This document shows positions 9,478-19,594 of a DNA stretch of 64,000 bases, piece after piece; the stretch's first letter is position 1, and every line of letters begins with the position of its first letter. The position numbers and the translations under genes were made by a program. Where the stretch lies: positions 930,001 to 994,000 of the forward strand of contig OOIN01000003.1 in the NCBI GenBank assembly GCA_900323505.1. Direction: 5' to 3'. Under the pieces are notes generated by a model, which was given only the letters and a program-made list of their open reading frames with translations, had not been told where the DNA came from and ran no database searches. The stretch comes from Ustilago trichophora (Eukaryota; Basidiomycota; Ustilaginomycetes; Ustilaginales; Ustilaginaceae).

Positions 9478-11348
9478 TCAGCGAGAATGTTAGCTTCGGA
9501 GCTAACTCTAATCGGAACCAGGTCGATGTGCTGCTGCAAGCACAGAGAGAAGATGGCTCGAAAGAGCGCCTGGGTCTGCGGGTCGCGTATAGAGCCCTTA
9601 CGGAGGCCGTACTCGACGTTCTCGTTGTCGACATGCACCACCACTCAGCGAGGACCCGACCAGAGGGGGGCAAAGCGACGGAGAGCTTCGAGGACTGCCA
9701 GAGCCTCCAGGAAGCGAATGTCCTTGCGGCGGTGTCGACGAGCTAGCTTGTGAGAGAAGGCGGCTACAGGTTCGTCCATGGTGCCTAGATGAGCACCAAT
9801 ACACCGCTTAGAGGCATCTGTCCATACATGCTCTACGACGAGCGGAGACGGCTGAAGAAGGGAGACGCCGTCCCATGTATTGAGCGTGGCGATCCACCAG
9901 AGCAATTCAGATCGAGTCGCCTTACTGATACGACGACCGAAAGGGGCCTTGTAGTGGGACCGGACGGCGTCATAGAGACGGCGAAGGAAAGCACGACCGT
10001 GAGGAGCAACTCGAGTTACAAACTGGAGATGGCCAGCTACTTGCTGTAACTCAAGCAGGGAGGCGCGTCCTCTGTCGACGATGCGGCCACACAGCTGAAG
10101 AATGCGCTGGCGGCGTTGATGTGTGATGGAGGCGGTCTGAGCAACTGAGTCCAGCTCGATGCCTAGCACCTCCAGTCTGGTGGTGTCCCAGAGAGTCTTC
10201 TTCCGGCTGATCCGGAAGCCCAGTGCAGCTGAGGCAAGGCTGAGGACCTGGACTGGTGTCGCCGGATTGGCAGAAGCGTCAGACGCCCCAAAGAAGTCGT
10301 CGAGGTAGTGTGACACCTCGGAATGCGAGGTCGACGATGGTGTCACGGACTGCAGGGCAAAGGTGGTGAGCCAGTGCAGGAACTCGGCGAAAAGGTTGAA
10401 AAGGAATGGTGAAGAGCGTCCACCAAACGCCAGCGCGCATTCCTGGTAATGTCGTCCGTCGAAGTGGATACCCATGAGTCTGGCATCAGACTCGGATACA
10501 ATGACGTGACGAAAGGCATCCTCCAAGTCTGCTTTCCACAGAGAGGCGCTAGGATGTTTGCGAATGAACTCCATGATGGCGTCGAGACTCTCATAGCGGA
10601 TGGTGACGAAGGACGGATGTATGCCATCATTGACTGAAGGCAGTCGCGCACCTGGTTTTCGAGGGTGCGAGAGATGGTATATGGTCCGTCTCTTGTCAGA
10701 GTGAGGCTTGGGTACCACACCAACAGGAGAGCAGACCAGGCGTACGTCACTAGGGTTAGCAACGTGGCAAAGGCGACCTTCTTGCATGCGAGTTTCGATC
10801 TCGCGGCGAAGGTGTTGTACGTCGGCTGAATCCATGGGCAAGTTGTTGACGTCCGGTCGAGCATTGTGTCGCAGAGGACCGTCGTAACCAAGCTTAACCC
10901 CATGGCGCAAAGCGCCTCGCAGCTGAGTGGCGAAGGCTTGGTCGGGGTAGAGGTCTAAGAATTGTGACCAGTACCGCAGTTGGAGAGTGCCAACCGTTGC
11001 TGGAACGTCGGTGGCATCGAAGATGGGCCGTTCGCACAAGGTATTGGGTCTTGGCGGCGGCGGCGTGCCTGAAAGCAAGGCAGAGAGGAAAGTTGAGGCG
11101 GAGTCAGGGGACATGTCGACAATGCCGTTGGTGAGAGCGTCCAAGGACGGGCGGGAAAGAGGAGCTGAGGTTTGCTCAGTCCTAGCTGGTGCTACTGTGG
11201 GCGGCACGGGCCGGAGTGGTGCTACTGTGGGCGGCACAAGCGAAGGAGAAGGTGCTGGGGTTGGCCCAGACCTGAGGGGTGCTGTTGTGGGCGGCACGGG
11301 CAGCGGGGTTGGTGCTGTTCGGAGCGGCACGGGCTGAGGGCGAGGCAT
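9420..11348 (-). pseudogene. reverse transcriptase-RNase H of the Ngaro-like element, interrupted by TGA
   Basis: The likely start is the ATG at 11348, 30 nt beyond the gag stop; the same frame is open further upstream and overlaps gag. The protein has a Pro-rich leader, then the RT: motif A in LWKADLEDAFRHV, motif B in AFGGRSSPFLFN and motif C YLDD (10308-10297), all intact. RNase H begins with VWTDASKRCIGAHL and its glutamate is in LAVLEALRRF. A TGA at 9647-9645 then cuts the domain just before the HVDNENVEYGL strand, and the same frame continues through SSEANILADALSRRH. The stop fits a CGA-to-TGA transition. The frame stays open to 8241 but past about 9420 it no longer looks like protein, because the recombinase is in the -1 frame. 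Confidence 0.85.
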
Positions 11349-11377
11349 GTCGCCTGAGTGAGTGGGCGTACTCACCA

Positions 11378-12646
11378 CTAGTTCGCCTTCTTGACGGGAA
11401 CGTTGCTGGTGTTGGTGGTAGCCTTGTTGGCAAATGACGGGCATTGCGTCAACGGGTGTCGACCTTGGCAGTGAAGACAAGTGTGTTGTTGTGTACAACC
11501 CGGGCAATGAGCGCCAGAGTTGTACTTCCTGCAGGGATCGGAGGAAGCGCCAGAGCCTGTGCGTGGAAGGCGCGTGGAACGCTGGTTGGAGGAAGGGTGG
11601 CGAGAGCTGGAGCTAGGCTCGCCACGAGTCGGGGGGAGGCTGACTGTCTTATGGTAGGGCAAGAGTACCCGACCGGCAATCTGCTGGTCGTAATGAGACC
11701 ACTCGATGACAGCGCCAGTGCCAAAGCGGAGCCTGCAGACGGCGAGGTGGTAGTCTGCGACAGCACGCCAAGTGTAGAGCTGGTTGAACTCGATGAGTTG
11801 CTCTAAGTGAGAGAGCAGAGCGTCGTTGAGTTCCCAGTTGTTGGTGTGACGAGCGCGGATAGCTACGTACACCAACCAGACTTGGGCAAGGGCGGCAATG
11901 GACGGGATGGCCTTGACAAATGCAGAGGTGCGCGACTCGGCAGACTCCTCGGAGATTCGGAGCTGTCCACCTTCAATGTTGAGGCTGGTGGACTGGACAG
12001 CAGCTTGAGAGACGCGTGACTCTGGGTTGCGAAGCTTGACCAACTGTTCTGGTTGGAGCTGGTCGCGTTCCACGAGGGCCACGACGTCGGCAGGGACCCA
12101 GGGGAAGCAGCGAGAGACGGACAGGAGAGGCAACTCACCTGCGGTTGTGTTTTGGTTACCAACAGAGGTGAGCGCCGTCGACGTCACTGGCTGAACCCGC
12201 GGTGTTGGTGGTAGGGCAGGGAGCGGCGGCGAGACCTGCAGAGCTGGCTGGGAGGGGAGCAGAGCTGGTGCTGGGTCTGTTGGCGGCTGTAAAGCCCGTA
12301 TGGCGTCGAAGAGCTGGGTGAGTTGGCTGTCTAGACTGTGTTCTAGGCGGCCAAAGCGAGTTTCGAGCGCTCGAACTGATGCTGCTGACGCGAAATGGGC
12401 GTCGTCGCGGCGTGTACGACCGTGAGAAGGGGATGCGGTCGATGGCGAGCGAGCAGAAGGTGAAGAAGACCTAGAGCGGCGAACCAGATGGGGGGTCTGC
12501 ACGTTCGGAGAGAAGGGAGAAACGGCTGTTGGTACTGGCCGCTTTCGACAGCTGGCGCAAGTCTTGGTCGGCCTGCCAGACACGCCAACGAAGTGTGTCG
12601 GCGGAAAAAGGACCTTGCAGCGGGCGCAAGACGTGTTCGAAGCCAT
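11378..12646 (-). CDS. gag-like protein of the Ngaro-like element
   Basis: This 422-residue frame starts at the ATG at 12646. A longer in-frame extension upstream to 13225 has no ATG-based support and lacks protein character. The N-terminus has paired cysteines in a CX2C-X19-CX2C pattern (C7, C10, C30, C33), suggesting a zinc ribbon. A Ser/Pro-rich linker and a helical segment (about 92-115) follow. A globular core at about 160-310 contains many aromatic and charged residues and probably multimerises. The C-terminus has a Cys/His cluster (CRKYNSGAHCPGC...CLHC..RH...C), the expected nucleic-acid-binding region. By position and composition it is the ORF1/Gag equivalent; I do not recognise the fold. 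Its frame is intact. Confidence 0.75.
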   Translation of the reverse strand: MASNTSCARCKVLFPPTHFVGVSGRPTKTCASCRKRPVPTAVSPFSPNVQTPHLVRRSRSSSPSARSPSTASPSHGRTRRDDAHFASAASVRALETRFGRLEHSLDSQLTQLFDAIRALQPPTDPAPALLPSQPALQVSPPLPALPPTPRVQPVTSTALTSVGNQNTTAGELPLLSVSRCFPWVPADVVALVERDQLQPEQLVKLRNPESRVSQAAVQSTSLNIEGGQLRISEESAESRTSAFVKAIPSIAALAQVWLVYVAIRARHTNNWELNDALLSHLEQLIEFNQLYTWRAVADYHLAVCRLRFGTGAVIEWSHYDQQIAGRVLLPYHKTVSLPPTRGEPSSSSRHPSSNQRSTRLPRTGSGASSDPCRKYNSGAHCPGCTQQHTCLHCQGRHPLTQCPSFANKATTNTSNVPVKKAN

Positions 12647-14061
12647 GAGGAAGGCTCTGGTGTACCTGATGTGGTGACAATGAGGTACCGACCTACAGCA
12701 GAATCGCAACACAGAGTGGGGGTCGACCGGCGACTGTGAGGAAGCCGTGGAGAGCTTACTGGGCTTGCCCAAAGCCGCGAGTAAGGTGCACAGCAGGGTA
12801 TAGAAAGAACGCTGGAGAGCGTGTGAGACGGTGTGCCAGACCAGTCCACCGGATTGCAGAGGGAGAGGGTGCAGGGACTGTGGAGAGCTCACGAGGGCTT
12901 GCCAGGCCAGTCGTGAGATGCAGCAGTCGTCAGCGGCGGCTATGCCAGCACGCTCGCTCGCCGTACCAATGCTTGCCTCCACTGAGCTACGTGGAGATGG
13001 TGCTACACCGTTTGTGCTGACGGTGCCTGTCGCTGCTGGATCAACCAGCAGATGAACCGAGATGTTTGAGCACCTCGGGCTCCGTCGAGACCTATTCTTG
13101 ACGCTGTTGGAGCCCCAGCGAAAGTCGATCACCACGATGTCGGTGGTGCTGCTGCTGCGGGGATGAGTGCCGCAGTTGACGAAGTGCGAGGTGTGAGCTT
13201 GCGAGTGCTGAAAGCGAACCCTCAAGCCAATCGCACGCCGGCGAAAGCCACCACACGAGGGTGTTCCCAGCTCGTCAAGCTGGGGGGGTGATACCTCTCC
13301 TTGTCGAGAGGCCTGCTGGGAACGGTTTCGCTACCGAACCGGTCGTGGCGAGCTGTTGTCAAGCAGCCGGGGCGACTAACCCTCACGGCACAGCGGTTGT
13401 CGACCAGGTACGTGCAACCCAGTGTTACCTCTCAATAGTCGGAGAGGCCTGTCGATCTGCTCTGGTCAGCGAAGCCAGGTCCAGAGCTAGCCGGGGTATG
13501 CCTGACTGTGACCGTCGAATGAGCAGATATGAGCAGCGGTCGCAGAAGAGGGGGGGGGAAGAGGAGCCGTCGTCGCAGAGAGAGCGACGACTGGTTTGAG
13601 AGAGAGGCTTGGGAGCGCTGTGCTGTCGCTGAGCTGCTCGCAGAGGCCGTCGAGACCGTGGTGAGAGGTGGCTTGGGTGCGTCGTGCTGCACGCAGAGGC
13701 CTTCGTCACCGGGGGAGAAGAGAATGAAGTTATTGAGAAAAAAAGGGTTTGGGAGCGCTGTGCCGTCGCTGAGCTGCTCGCAGAGGCCGTCGAGAACGTG
13801 GTGAGAGGAGGCTTGGGTGCGTCGTGCTGCACGCAGAGGCCTTCGTCGCCGGGGGAGAAGAGAATGAAGTTATTGAGAAAAAAGGCTTGGGAGCGCTGCG
13901 CCGTTGCTGAGCTGCTCGCAGAGGCCGTCGGGATCGTGGGGAGAAAGGAAGAGTCGAAAACAGGTCGTAAGACCACAGGAACGAGCAGCGGTTGGGACTG
14001 CGAGGGGTGGTGATGGTGCTGGAGCGGCTTGTCGCTATCAGCCATGAGAATTGAGACGAAA
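12647..14061 (-). other. 5' leader of the Ngaro-like element
   Basis: About 1.4 kb lie between A1 and the gag start. No coding sequence was accepted here. It contains the 138-bp tandem array listed separately and a G-rich run near 13550. Long leaders of this kind usually hold the promoter and packaging signals; here that is inference. Confidence 0.5.
13607..13942. repeat. tandem repeat, about 2.4 copies of a 138-140-bp unit
   Basis: Unit 1 is 13607-13746 (140 bp), unit 2 is 13747-13884 (138 bp) and a partial third unit is 13885-13942. Each unit begins with GCTTGGGAGCGCTG or a one-base variant, and units 1 and 2 end in a GAGAAAAAA-like A-tract. Differences between units are few point changes plus the A-tract length. 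The array sits in the retrotransposon leader between A1 and gag. Confidence 0.88.
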
Positions 14062-14230
14062 AGACGAAAAGGAGCTGTCGACGACGTCGAGCAGCGAATG
14101 AGTGATGATGGTGAGGAGAAGGAAGAGTGTCGAGTGCGACAACTCTGAAAAGGACAAAGGGGCACACGTGTACACCGATCACGTGCTCTCGGCCGAGTGA
14201 AGCTAGCGTCTGTTTCACATACGCTCTACA
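14062..14230 (-). repeat. split direct repeat A1 (element 5' end)
   Basis: This 169-bp copy matches A2 (8001-8169) with two substitutions. Its outer end on the minus strand reads TGTAGAGCGTATGTG. CACGTG palindromes lie at 14165-14170 and 14180-14185. Just inside it, AGACGAAA is duplicated (about 14054-14068). Confidence 0.9.
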
Positions 14231-14329
14231 GTACAAAAAGCGCAAATGACAAATTTAACCATAACAAGTGCATTTTTTACTAGGACTGACTTTCGTGCCT
14301 AAGATGTTAGCTAGTGATTTTTGGTCCAG

Positions 14330-15714
14330 TTAGATAGGGTTGTTTGGGAAAAGTTTTGGCCAACATCTTACACATTGCCGATGTAGTAGCTCAATTTGGA
14401 CGGGTTTGTGACAGCAGAGGCAGCAATGGACGAATCCTGTATCGCTCCACTTCTGAACAGACCCAGCAAGGTTGCGCATGTATCTAGCGCATTTGCATGC
14501 CATACTCTTGTAGCCAAAGGGGCCAATGTTGTCTGGAGGAGATACTTCAGGGAAACAAACTCTCCAGCATGGAGTGCATAGATGTGTGTGCTTTTCAACC
14601 CTTCTTTTCAACTGGCAACATCCACATCTTTTGTGATTTGAACTTCCGGTCCATCTTGGATTGGATGGGGGAGGGTCAGTATGAGGGTTTGGCCAAGTTC
14701 TGGAGGATTCACTATCCTGCCTGGCCACAACGGTATCCGAGGGGACCAAAGGTCCAGCAGTTGGAGCGGAAGCAATTGGAATGACCTGTGACGGCCCTAC
14801 ATGTTGTGCACTGCCCTCTGACAATGCCGTGAGGTCTGCAAGGAGCTGGTCACAGGTCGGGGGTCAAGTATCTGCCAGCGTCAAGGAGCCTGCTCTCAGG
14901 GAGAAGAAGTGGTTGTCTAGAGACCAGAGGGAGTCAAAATCGGAAGCAGGTAGTGCATCTGGCCCGTTCACATGGCCTGAAGCTAGTCGGAAAAGGCTAC
15001 ATACCACCTTGGTTGGGATCATTGCCAGCAGAGGGGTCAATCGTGCCCAGACACGTGCCGGCGTGTCAGCATCGGTAAATCCCTGCAAGTTCTTGAAGCA
15101 TAGCTGGATTTGTTCTATCACAACCACAAAGAGGGTGCGCAGTCTAAAGTGATCAGGTGCACCCAATAAGGTCTGTTCCAAAGAAGGAAAGGCGAGCAGG
15201 ATCTCCTTCTCATTGCAGTTGACTGTCTCCCATTCCGGGAAGTAATTACCAAAAAGGCGCAGAACGGGCCAGCAATGTTGCCAGACAAGTCGGGCTGCCG
15301 GGCAGCTGAGGTATGCATGTACAAAGTCATTCTTCGTACCACAAATGTAGCAGTCCGGAGTGGAGACGACGTAGTGTGACGACTGATTTGGCGTAAGTGA
15401 ACCGTTGGTCAAGCAATGAGGCCATGAACGAGAACAAACCAAGCTTCATGAGCCATGCCTGGCAGGCGGATGAGGTGGAAGTGCTTCCAGATCTCTTTCC
15501 AATCCATATCCCTGAGACTAAGTAGATCGGACAACATTGTGGGGATGGATCTACCCTCAGACGCTGCCTCTTCTCTGAGCCAAGCAGGGATAATTGGATC
15601 TTTTTGTTGTTCCGAGAGGTGTACTGAGTGGACCTGAACTTCCTTAATTGGAATGTCGTTCCAGCAGAGGGCTTGCCAAGGGATTTCTGGGCCACAGCGT
15701 GGTGGAAAGAGCAT
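14330..15714 (-). pseudogene. LINE C-terminal region: zf-RVT-like segment and a Cys-rich tail
   Basis: Three frames cover this region. 15714-15409 holds a stretch of the RT-linked zinc-binding type (WKEIWKHFHLIRLPGMAHEAW). 15442-14864 continues with CYICGTKNDFVHAYLSCPAARLVW, a C-x2-C...H...C pattern typical of zf-RVT. 14824-14330 encodes a separate Cys-rich block with at least ten cysteines (CGCCQLKR, HLCTPCWRVC, CKCARY, CCLCCHK, CVRC). Whether the last block is a fused tail of the same polyprotein or a separate ORF cannot be told, because the frames are broken. Its cysteine spacing suggests zinc binding. Confidence 0.6.
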
Positions 15715-15813
15715 AGTGGCCTGACCAGGTTTCGGAGCTTGTGGCGGGATTGGGGGTAGGGTCTGTTGAAGCTTGGCAAGGATGGAAAGCTTCAGGGCCG
15801 CTAAAAGGGATGG

Positions 15814-17363
15814 TCATAGTTTTTGCAGCATGGCAAAAGCTTTTTGGATCTCTTTGCCTCCGCTTGCCTTTATGCCCCTAGGTGATTTGTGAGGTGAGGC
15901 CATACTGTCTTTGTATGTGGGCAGTCCAAAGTGCGCTGGTAGGTGGCCTTGGTTGGTGGTGTGTGATGAGAGATTGCAATGCCATAGAATGTCTGACCAC
16001 AAGTCTAGAGCCATCCTGTTGACAATAGACAATATCCTCACCATTTGGCGTGCAAATGTTGTTGAGAAGGGGCTGCCTTTGATGTCCTGTTTGGCGTTCT
16101 TGACTTTGTAACCCTTAGTGAAGGCACTGCCAAGCTGTACAATGTCGCGTTCATAGAGAGCCGGATCACTCCATGGAAGCATCAAGACCTGCTCGGGCAA
16201 GAGGGTGGAGTAATTGAAGTTGCTGTTGAGGTGTAGTTGGAGGTTGATGTCAAACAGGCAGTGGAGGAAGTCTTCGCTTATAGCTGGGTTGGTTGCTGTG
16301 TCTGAGAGACCAAGTTTCTCTTTACCTTTATGCAACGTGGTGATGAATCTGGTCAGAACTGTCTTCCTTGTCTTTGCATCTGGATGGCGGTGAGCAAAAA
16401 GGAAGGCTGCAAATTGCATGCCCTTGTGCATCCAGAGCCAGTGTTGGAAGGCGTCACCAAATGTGGTACCCAGCGATGGGCCCAAACGGTCCAAGACTAG
16501 GCAGGACCACAACTTGATGAACTTGGCCTCGCATTGCAGGATGGGAGGGAGGATACCAAGCCCGCCCAGATGTTGAGGGGTGATGGTGCTCTGCCATGTG
16601 AGAGCTTTGCAATGTGAGCAGTTAAGAAAAGGCTGGACCCTCGCACAAATGATCTTTTCAATCCTTTCCCATGTGGACCAGGCTGAAAGGTATCTGACAT
16701 CGAGGATGTGCCAGCAGTGAGCCATCAAGAATTGATTGACCATCTGGGTGCAAGCAAAGACACCAAATTGAGGCTTCATGTGATTCCAACCATGGCTGAG
16801 AGCAGTGGTGAGAGCTTGCTCAATCTCCTTGAGGGGGAGAGGCGCCGAGGGATCCAACATGTAAAATCTCCCCAGGAGCTTAAACGTCAAGGAGGCCGAC
16901 CTTTTGAGGAAGTTGGCTTTGAAAGAATTGATCCAGTCTGGGGTCGGTCCCTCTTGCGTTGCACGAGGTGACAGGACGGTGACTAGGCTTTCTTGTGCAT
17001 TCAAGGATGAGCCGGAAGCTTTGTCGTACTTGCGTCGAGCCAAGTTATAGGCCTTGGTTGCTTCGTCCAAGCTGAGAATGAAAAAGCAGTTGTCTGCATA
17101 CGCCATGAAGTGAAGAAAATGACAACGTTGAGGTCGAGAGGGGTAGCAGTGTTGCTATTACGAAGGGTGTCAAAGAGTGGTTCCTGAAGCATCACATATA
17201 GAGCCAGGGAATCCACGGCTCCCTGAGGTAGGCCCCTCCCAGGAGTGATCGACCTCATAATGCCTGATTGCAGTAGAAAGCGCAGCTTGAAGCCTGTAGC
17301 CAGGTTTTGGATGATCTGTATGATATTGGAGGGCGTACCCAGGTCAGCTAGGACTTGGTCTCG
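15814..17363 (-). pseudogene. LINE reverse transcriptase, palm to thumb part (broken)
   Basis: Directly after the stop at 17366-17364 the frame continues with VLADLGTPSNIIQIIQNL and reaches motif B (GRGLPQGAVDSLALYVM). A frame change at about 17110-17150 leads to motif C, which reads AYADN instead of the AYADD expected of an active enzyme (GAC to AAC). The following LARRKYDKASGSSLNAQES matches the segment after motif C in LINE enzymes. The rest, to 15814, is helical and probably forms the thumb and connection region (430 residues from 17106). Confidence 0.75.
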
Positions 17364-19110
17364 TCAATTATGGCTGACCTGGTCAAAGGCTTTTGCTTGG
17401 TCTTGATCTAGGAAGATGATGGGTTTTGTGAGCCAGCCATAGCATAAGGCTGCTTGCAGGAGTTCCACTACAAGTTCATTGTTGAAGTTGGACCTAGACT
17501 TAACAAACCCAGTCTGGGTTGAAGGCAGGACTTCCTGCAATTGATGTGTAAGGCGCTTTGCTAGGATTGAACAAACCCATTGCTCGTTACTATCCATCAA
17601 AGAGATGGGTCTGTATGCAGCGGGGTTTTGAGGGTCATTTCCAGGCTTGGCCTTGTACAGAAGGGAAATCTGGGCACTCGCTTCCGCTGACAGAGGTTGA
17701 GAAGAGAGATTGTTTAACGCAGCGGCAAGAGCATCATGCAGTATGGGAGGGGATTTCTGTAGGAGAGCCATTGGAAGTCCATTTTTGCCAGCGGCCGACC
17801 TTTCATTCAGGCCTTTGAGGCCTTCTGCTACGTCATCTGAGGTGAAAGCGAGTCCAAGCTGTTCAGGCCATGGCCAGCGCCTGCCCTTGCCTAAGAGTGC
17901 CTTGCTGGTGGAGGCCCCCGTACAATCTGCTGGTGGTTTGGAGAACAAGGTGCTGTAAAAGGCCAAGATGATCTCTTCATCCAACTTTGGGATGGAATGT
18001 TTTGTCTTCCATCGCTGCCAGTAGGTTAGATCATACTGGTGGTTGATCAACGTATGGAGATTGTGTTTGACCTGACCATTACGTTTCTCTTGGATCGCTT
18101 GAAGGACTTCATTGTGGTGGTTGAGCTCTTCCTCTGTCATTAGAGGAGTCGAGTTGAGAAGACGGATCAGTTGAGGAAGGTCCTTGTCCATGCTCCAACC
18201 TTTCTGAAACCTGTGGGTGGCAGAGGCGTTGTATAGCCAGCCGATAATCTGGCTGATAACATCAAGCCAGTCATGCCATGTGAAGTCAGTGAATGGGATA
18301 CGTGGAACAAGAAGGCGATGGACAAGATCTTGATATTGCTCAATGAACTTGGCGTCATTGTACAAGATCGGATCCAGGTGGAGGATCGAGACCAAGTGTT
18401 GGTTGATCTGTTCCTCCTCTTGACAGTGTGGGTATAGTAGGAGGATGATGTGATCTGACGCCTTGCCTGAGTGGATGACTCCCACGTCATATCCTGAGGA
18501 GAGAATTTTGGTGCTGGTGAAGAGATGGTCAATTTGCTGCCACCGAGAGTTATCCCCATAGGTCTGACGCGTGCCTATGTTGGAGAAAGGGTGTAAGGTG
18601 CTCATCGCGTCTTGGAGGGGGTCAAGGGCTTCACAGAGGTTGGCCCATTCTGGGTCAACTTGCCGTGGATTGTGCTGTACATTCATGTCACCGGCAACAA
18701 TAGTGTTGGGGGACGAAGAGATGTTGTGGAGTAGAAGTTCACTCCTGCATGCCTCCATATCACATGGAGGTGTTGTCGTTCATGTGCTGTTGCCGGTAAG
18801 TATAGACAGACAACTTCCCAAGTTGTGCCATCAATGGAGCATACTGTGGCACGTGTGCTGTGGTCGTTGCTCTCAGAGTTGACGAAAGAAAGGTCCAATA
18901 GCACTATTGCAGTTGCTCTTCCATTGACACAGGGCTGGCCGCAGGGAGCGACTAGTGAAACGTTAGCTCGGACAATTGTGTGGAGCTGACGCCATTCCTG
19001 CAGCAGCCAGACCTGAACATGTTGTTGAGAGGACTCCTTCTATGCATTGCCAAACTGCAGGACTCAAGCCATTTACATTCCACGACACAGTGACAAGTGG
19101 GAAGATGGGG
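17364..19110 (-). pseudogene. LINE APE-type endonuclease and RT fingers (broken)
   Basis: The endonuclease starts with SWNVNGL near 19085. After a frame change near 19040 the catalytic-glutamate motif reads WLLQE, and a third frame gives TVCSIDGTTWEVVCLYLPA (near 18840). The longest frame (18758-17364, 464 residues) supplies AGDMNV and the final SDH motif. It then runs through a linker into the RT: YRPISLMDS, AKRL, TGFVKSRSNFNNELVV and motif A, DQAKAFDQVSH. It ends at a TGA (17366-17364) just after motif A. Confidence 0.75.
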
Positions 19111-19594
19111 CGGTCTTCTGTGTGCGCGTCAGGCAAGAATGTTGGCATGGTGTAGCAAGGAAGGGAAGGAAGGTGGTGGTGGTAAGGTTAGAACAGAGAC
19201 AGATGCTAGTGAGGGAGACTCACTTCCTAGCTGTGCCAGGGGTGGGCTTCCTGACACGTAGGTCCATGTTGCTTGGAGCCAATCTGCTGGTTCTGGGCTG
19301 TGAGCCACCTTCTTCTTTAACCCAATCAGCTCGACACTACCAAAGATAACAAATTTCGAGTTTCTGAGCCTTGTTTTTGGGCTTGCTTTTCTTCCAGACC
19401 TTTTCTTGAGTGGAGGCAAATCCTAGACTGCTGCACAACGTGTGTGGTGATGACGGCGACCAGCAGCCGCACAAACAAAAAGTTGTCACGAGGAATACCC
19501 GAAAGTATAGCCGTCTCCACCTCTTCTTCTTCTCATTCTTCTCTCCGTTTTTCCCTTTCCCTCCCATCATCACTTCTGTCACCAAATCACAACG
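19111..19594. other. boundary between the LINE remnant and the lyase gene
   Basis: The left part may still belong to the LINE: a short minus-strand frame, 19419-19129, has no known motif. The right part is pyrimidine-rich, with CTTCTTCTTCTC-like runs from about 19515, and is the likely promoter and leader of the plus-strand gene starting at 19595. Confidence 0.4.

Larger units (their letters stand above)
7768..14230 (-). mobile_element. Ngaro/PAT-type tyrosine-recombinase retrotransposon with split direct repeats
   Basis: On the minus strand the order is A1 (14230-14062), leader, gag-like ORF, RT/RNase H, tyrosine recombinase, B1 (8280-8170), A2 (8169-8001), a 122-bp spacer, then B2 (7878-7768). 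This A1-ORFs-B1-A2-B2 layout defines the split-direct-repeat class of YR retrotransposons (Ngaro, PAT, VIPER), as opposed to inverted-repeat DIRS1. I see no methyltransferase domain, which favours Ngaro over PAT/DIRS. B1 and B2 are identical over 111 bp, and A1 and A2 differ at 2 of 169 positions, so the insertion is young. No LTR, integrase or target-site duplication was seen, as expected for the class. The copy is probably non-autonomous because pol is broken. Class assignment is firm; subfamily is inference. Confidence 0.88.
14290..19110 (-). mobile_element. degenerate non-LTR (LINE) retrotransposon, APE endonuclease-RT type
   Basis: On the minus strand, fragments of one polyprotein run in order across several frames. 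An exonuclease-endonuclease-phosphatase domain starts near 19085 (SWNVNGL, then WLLQE). Reverse transcriptase follows (about 17800-16900), then a thumb/connection region and a Cys/His C-terminal region to about 14330. At least four frame changes and one in-frame stop (17366-17364) break it. Both ends are uncertain: no poly-A tail or target duplication was found. The 3' end lies next to the Ngaro-like element, so the younger element may have landed in or beside the LINE tail. An ORF1 was not recognised. Confidence 0.8.

Noticed and set aside
12647..13225. N-terminal extension of the gag-like protein
   Set aside because: The frame is open, but the zinc-ribbon-like start MASNTSCARC follows the ATG at 12646 and the upstream part looks like translated non-coding DNA.
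7768..14230. LTR retrotransposon (Ty3/gypsy) interpretation
   Set aside because: There are no long terminal repeats of the usual layout, no integrase, no protease seen, and a tyrosine recombinase is present with split direct repeats.
7768..14230. DIRS1-type element with inverted terminal repeats
   Set aside because: A1/A2 and B1/B2 are direct, not inverted, and no internal complementary region was seen.
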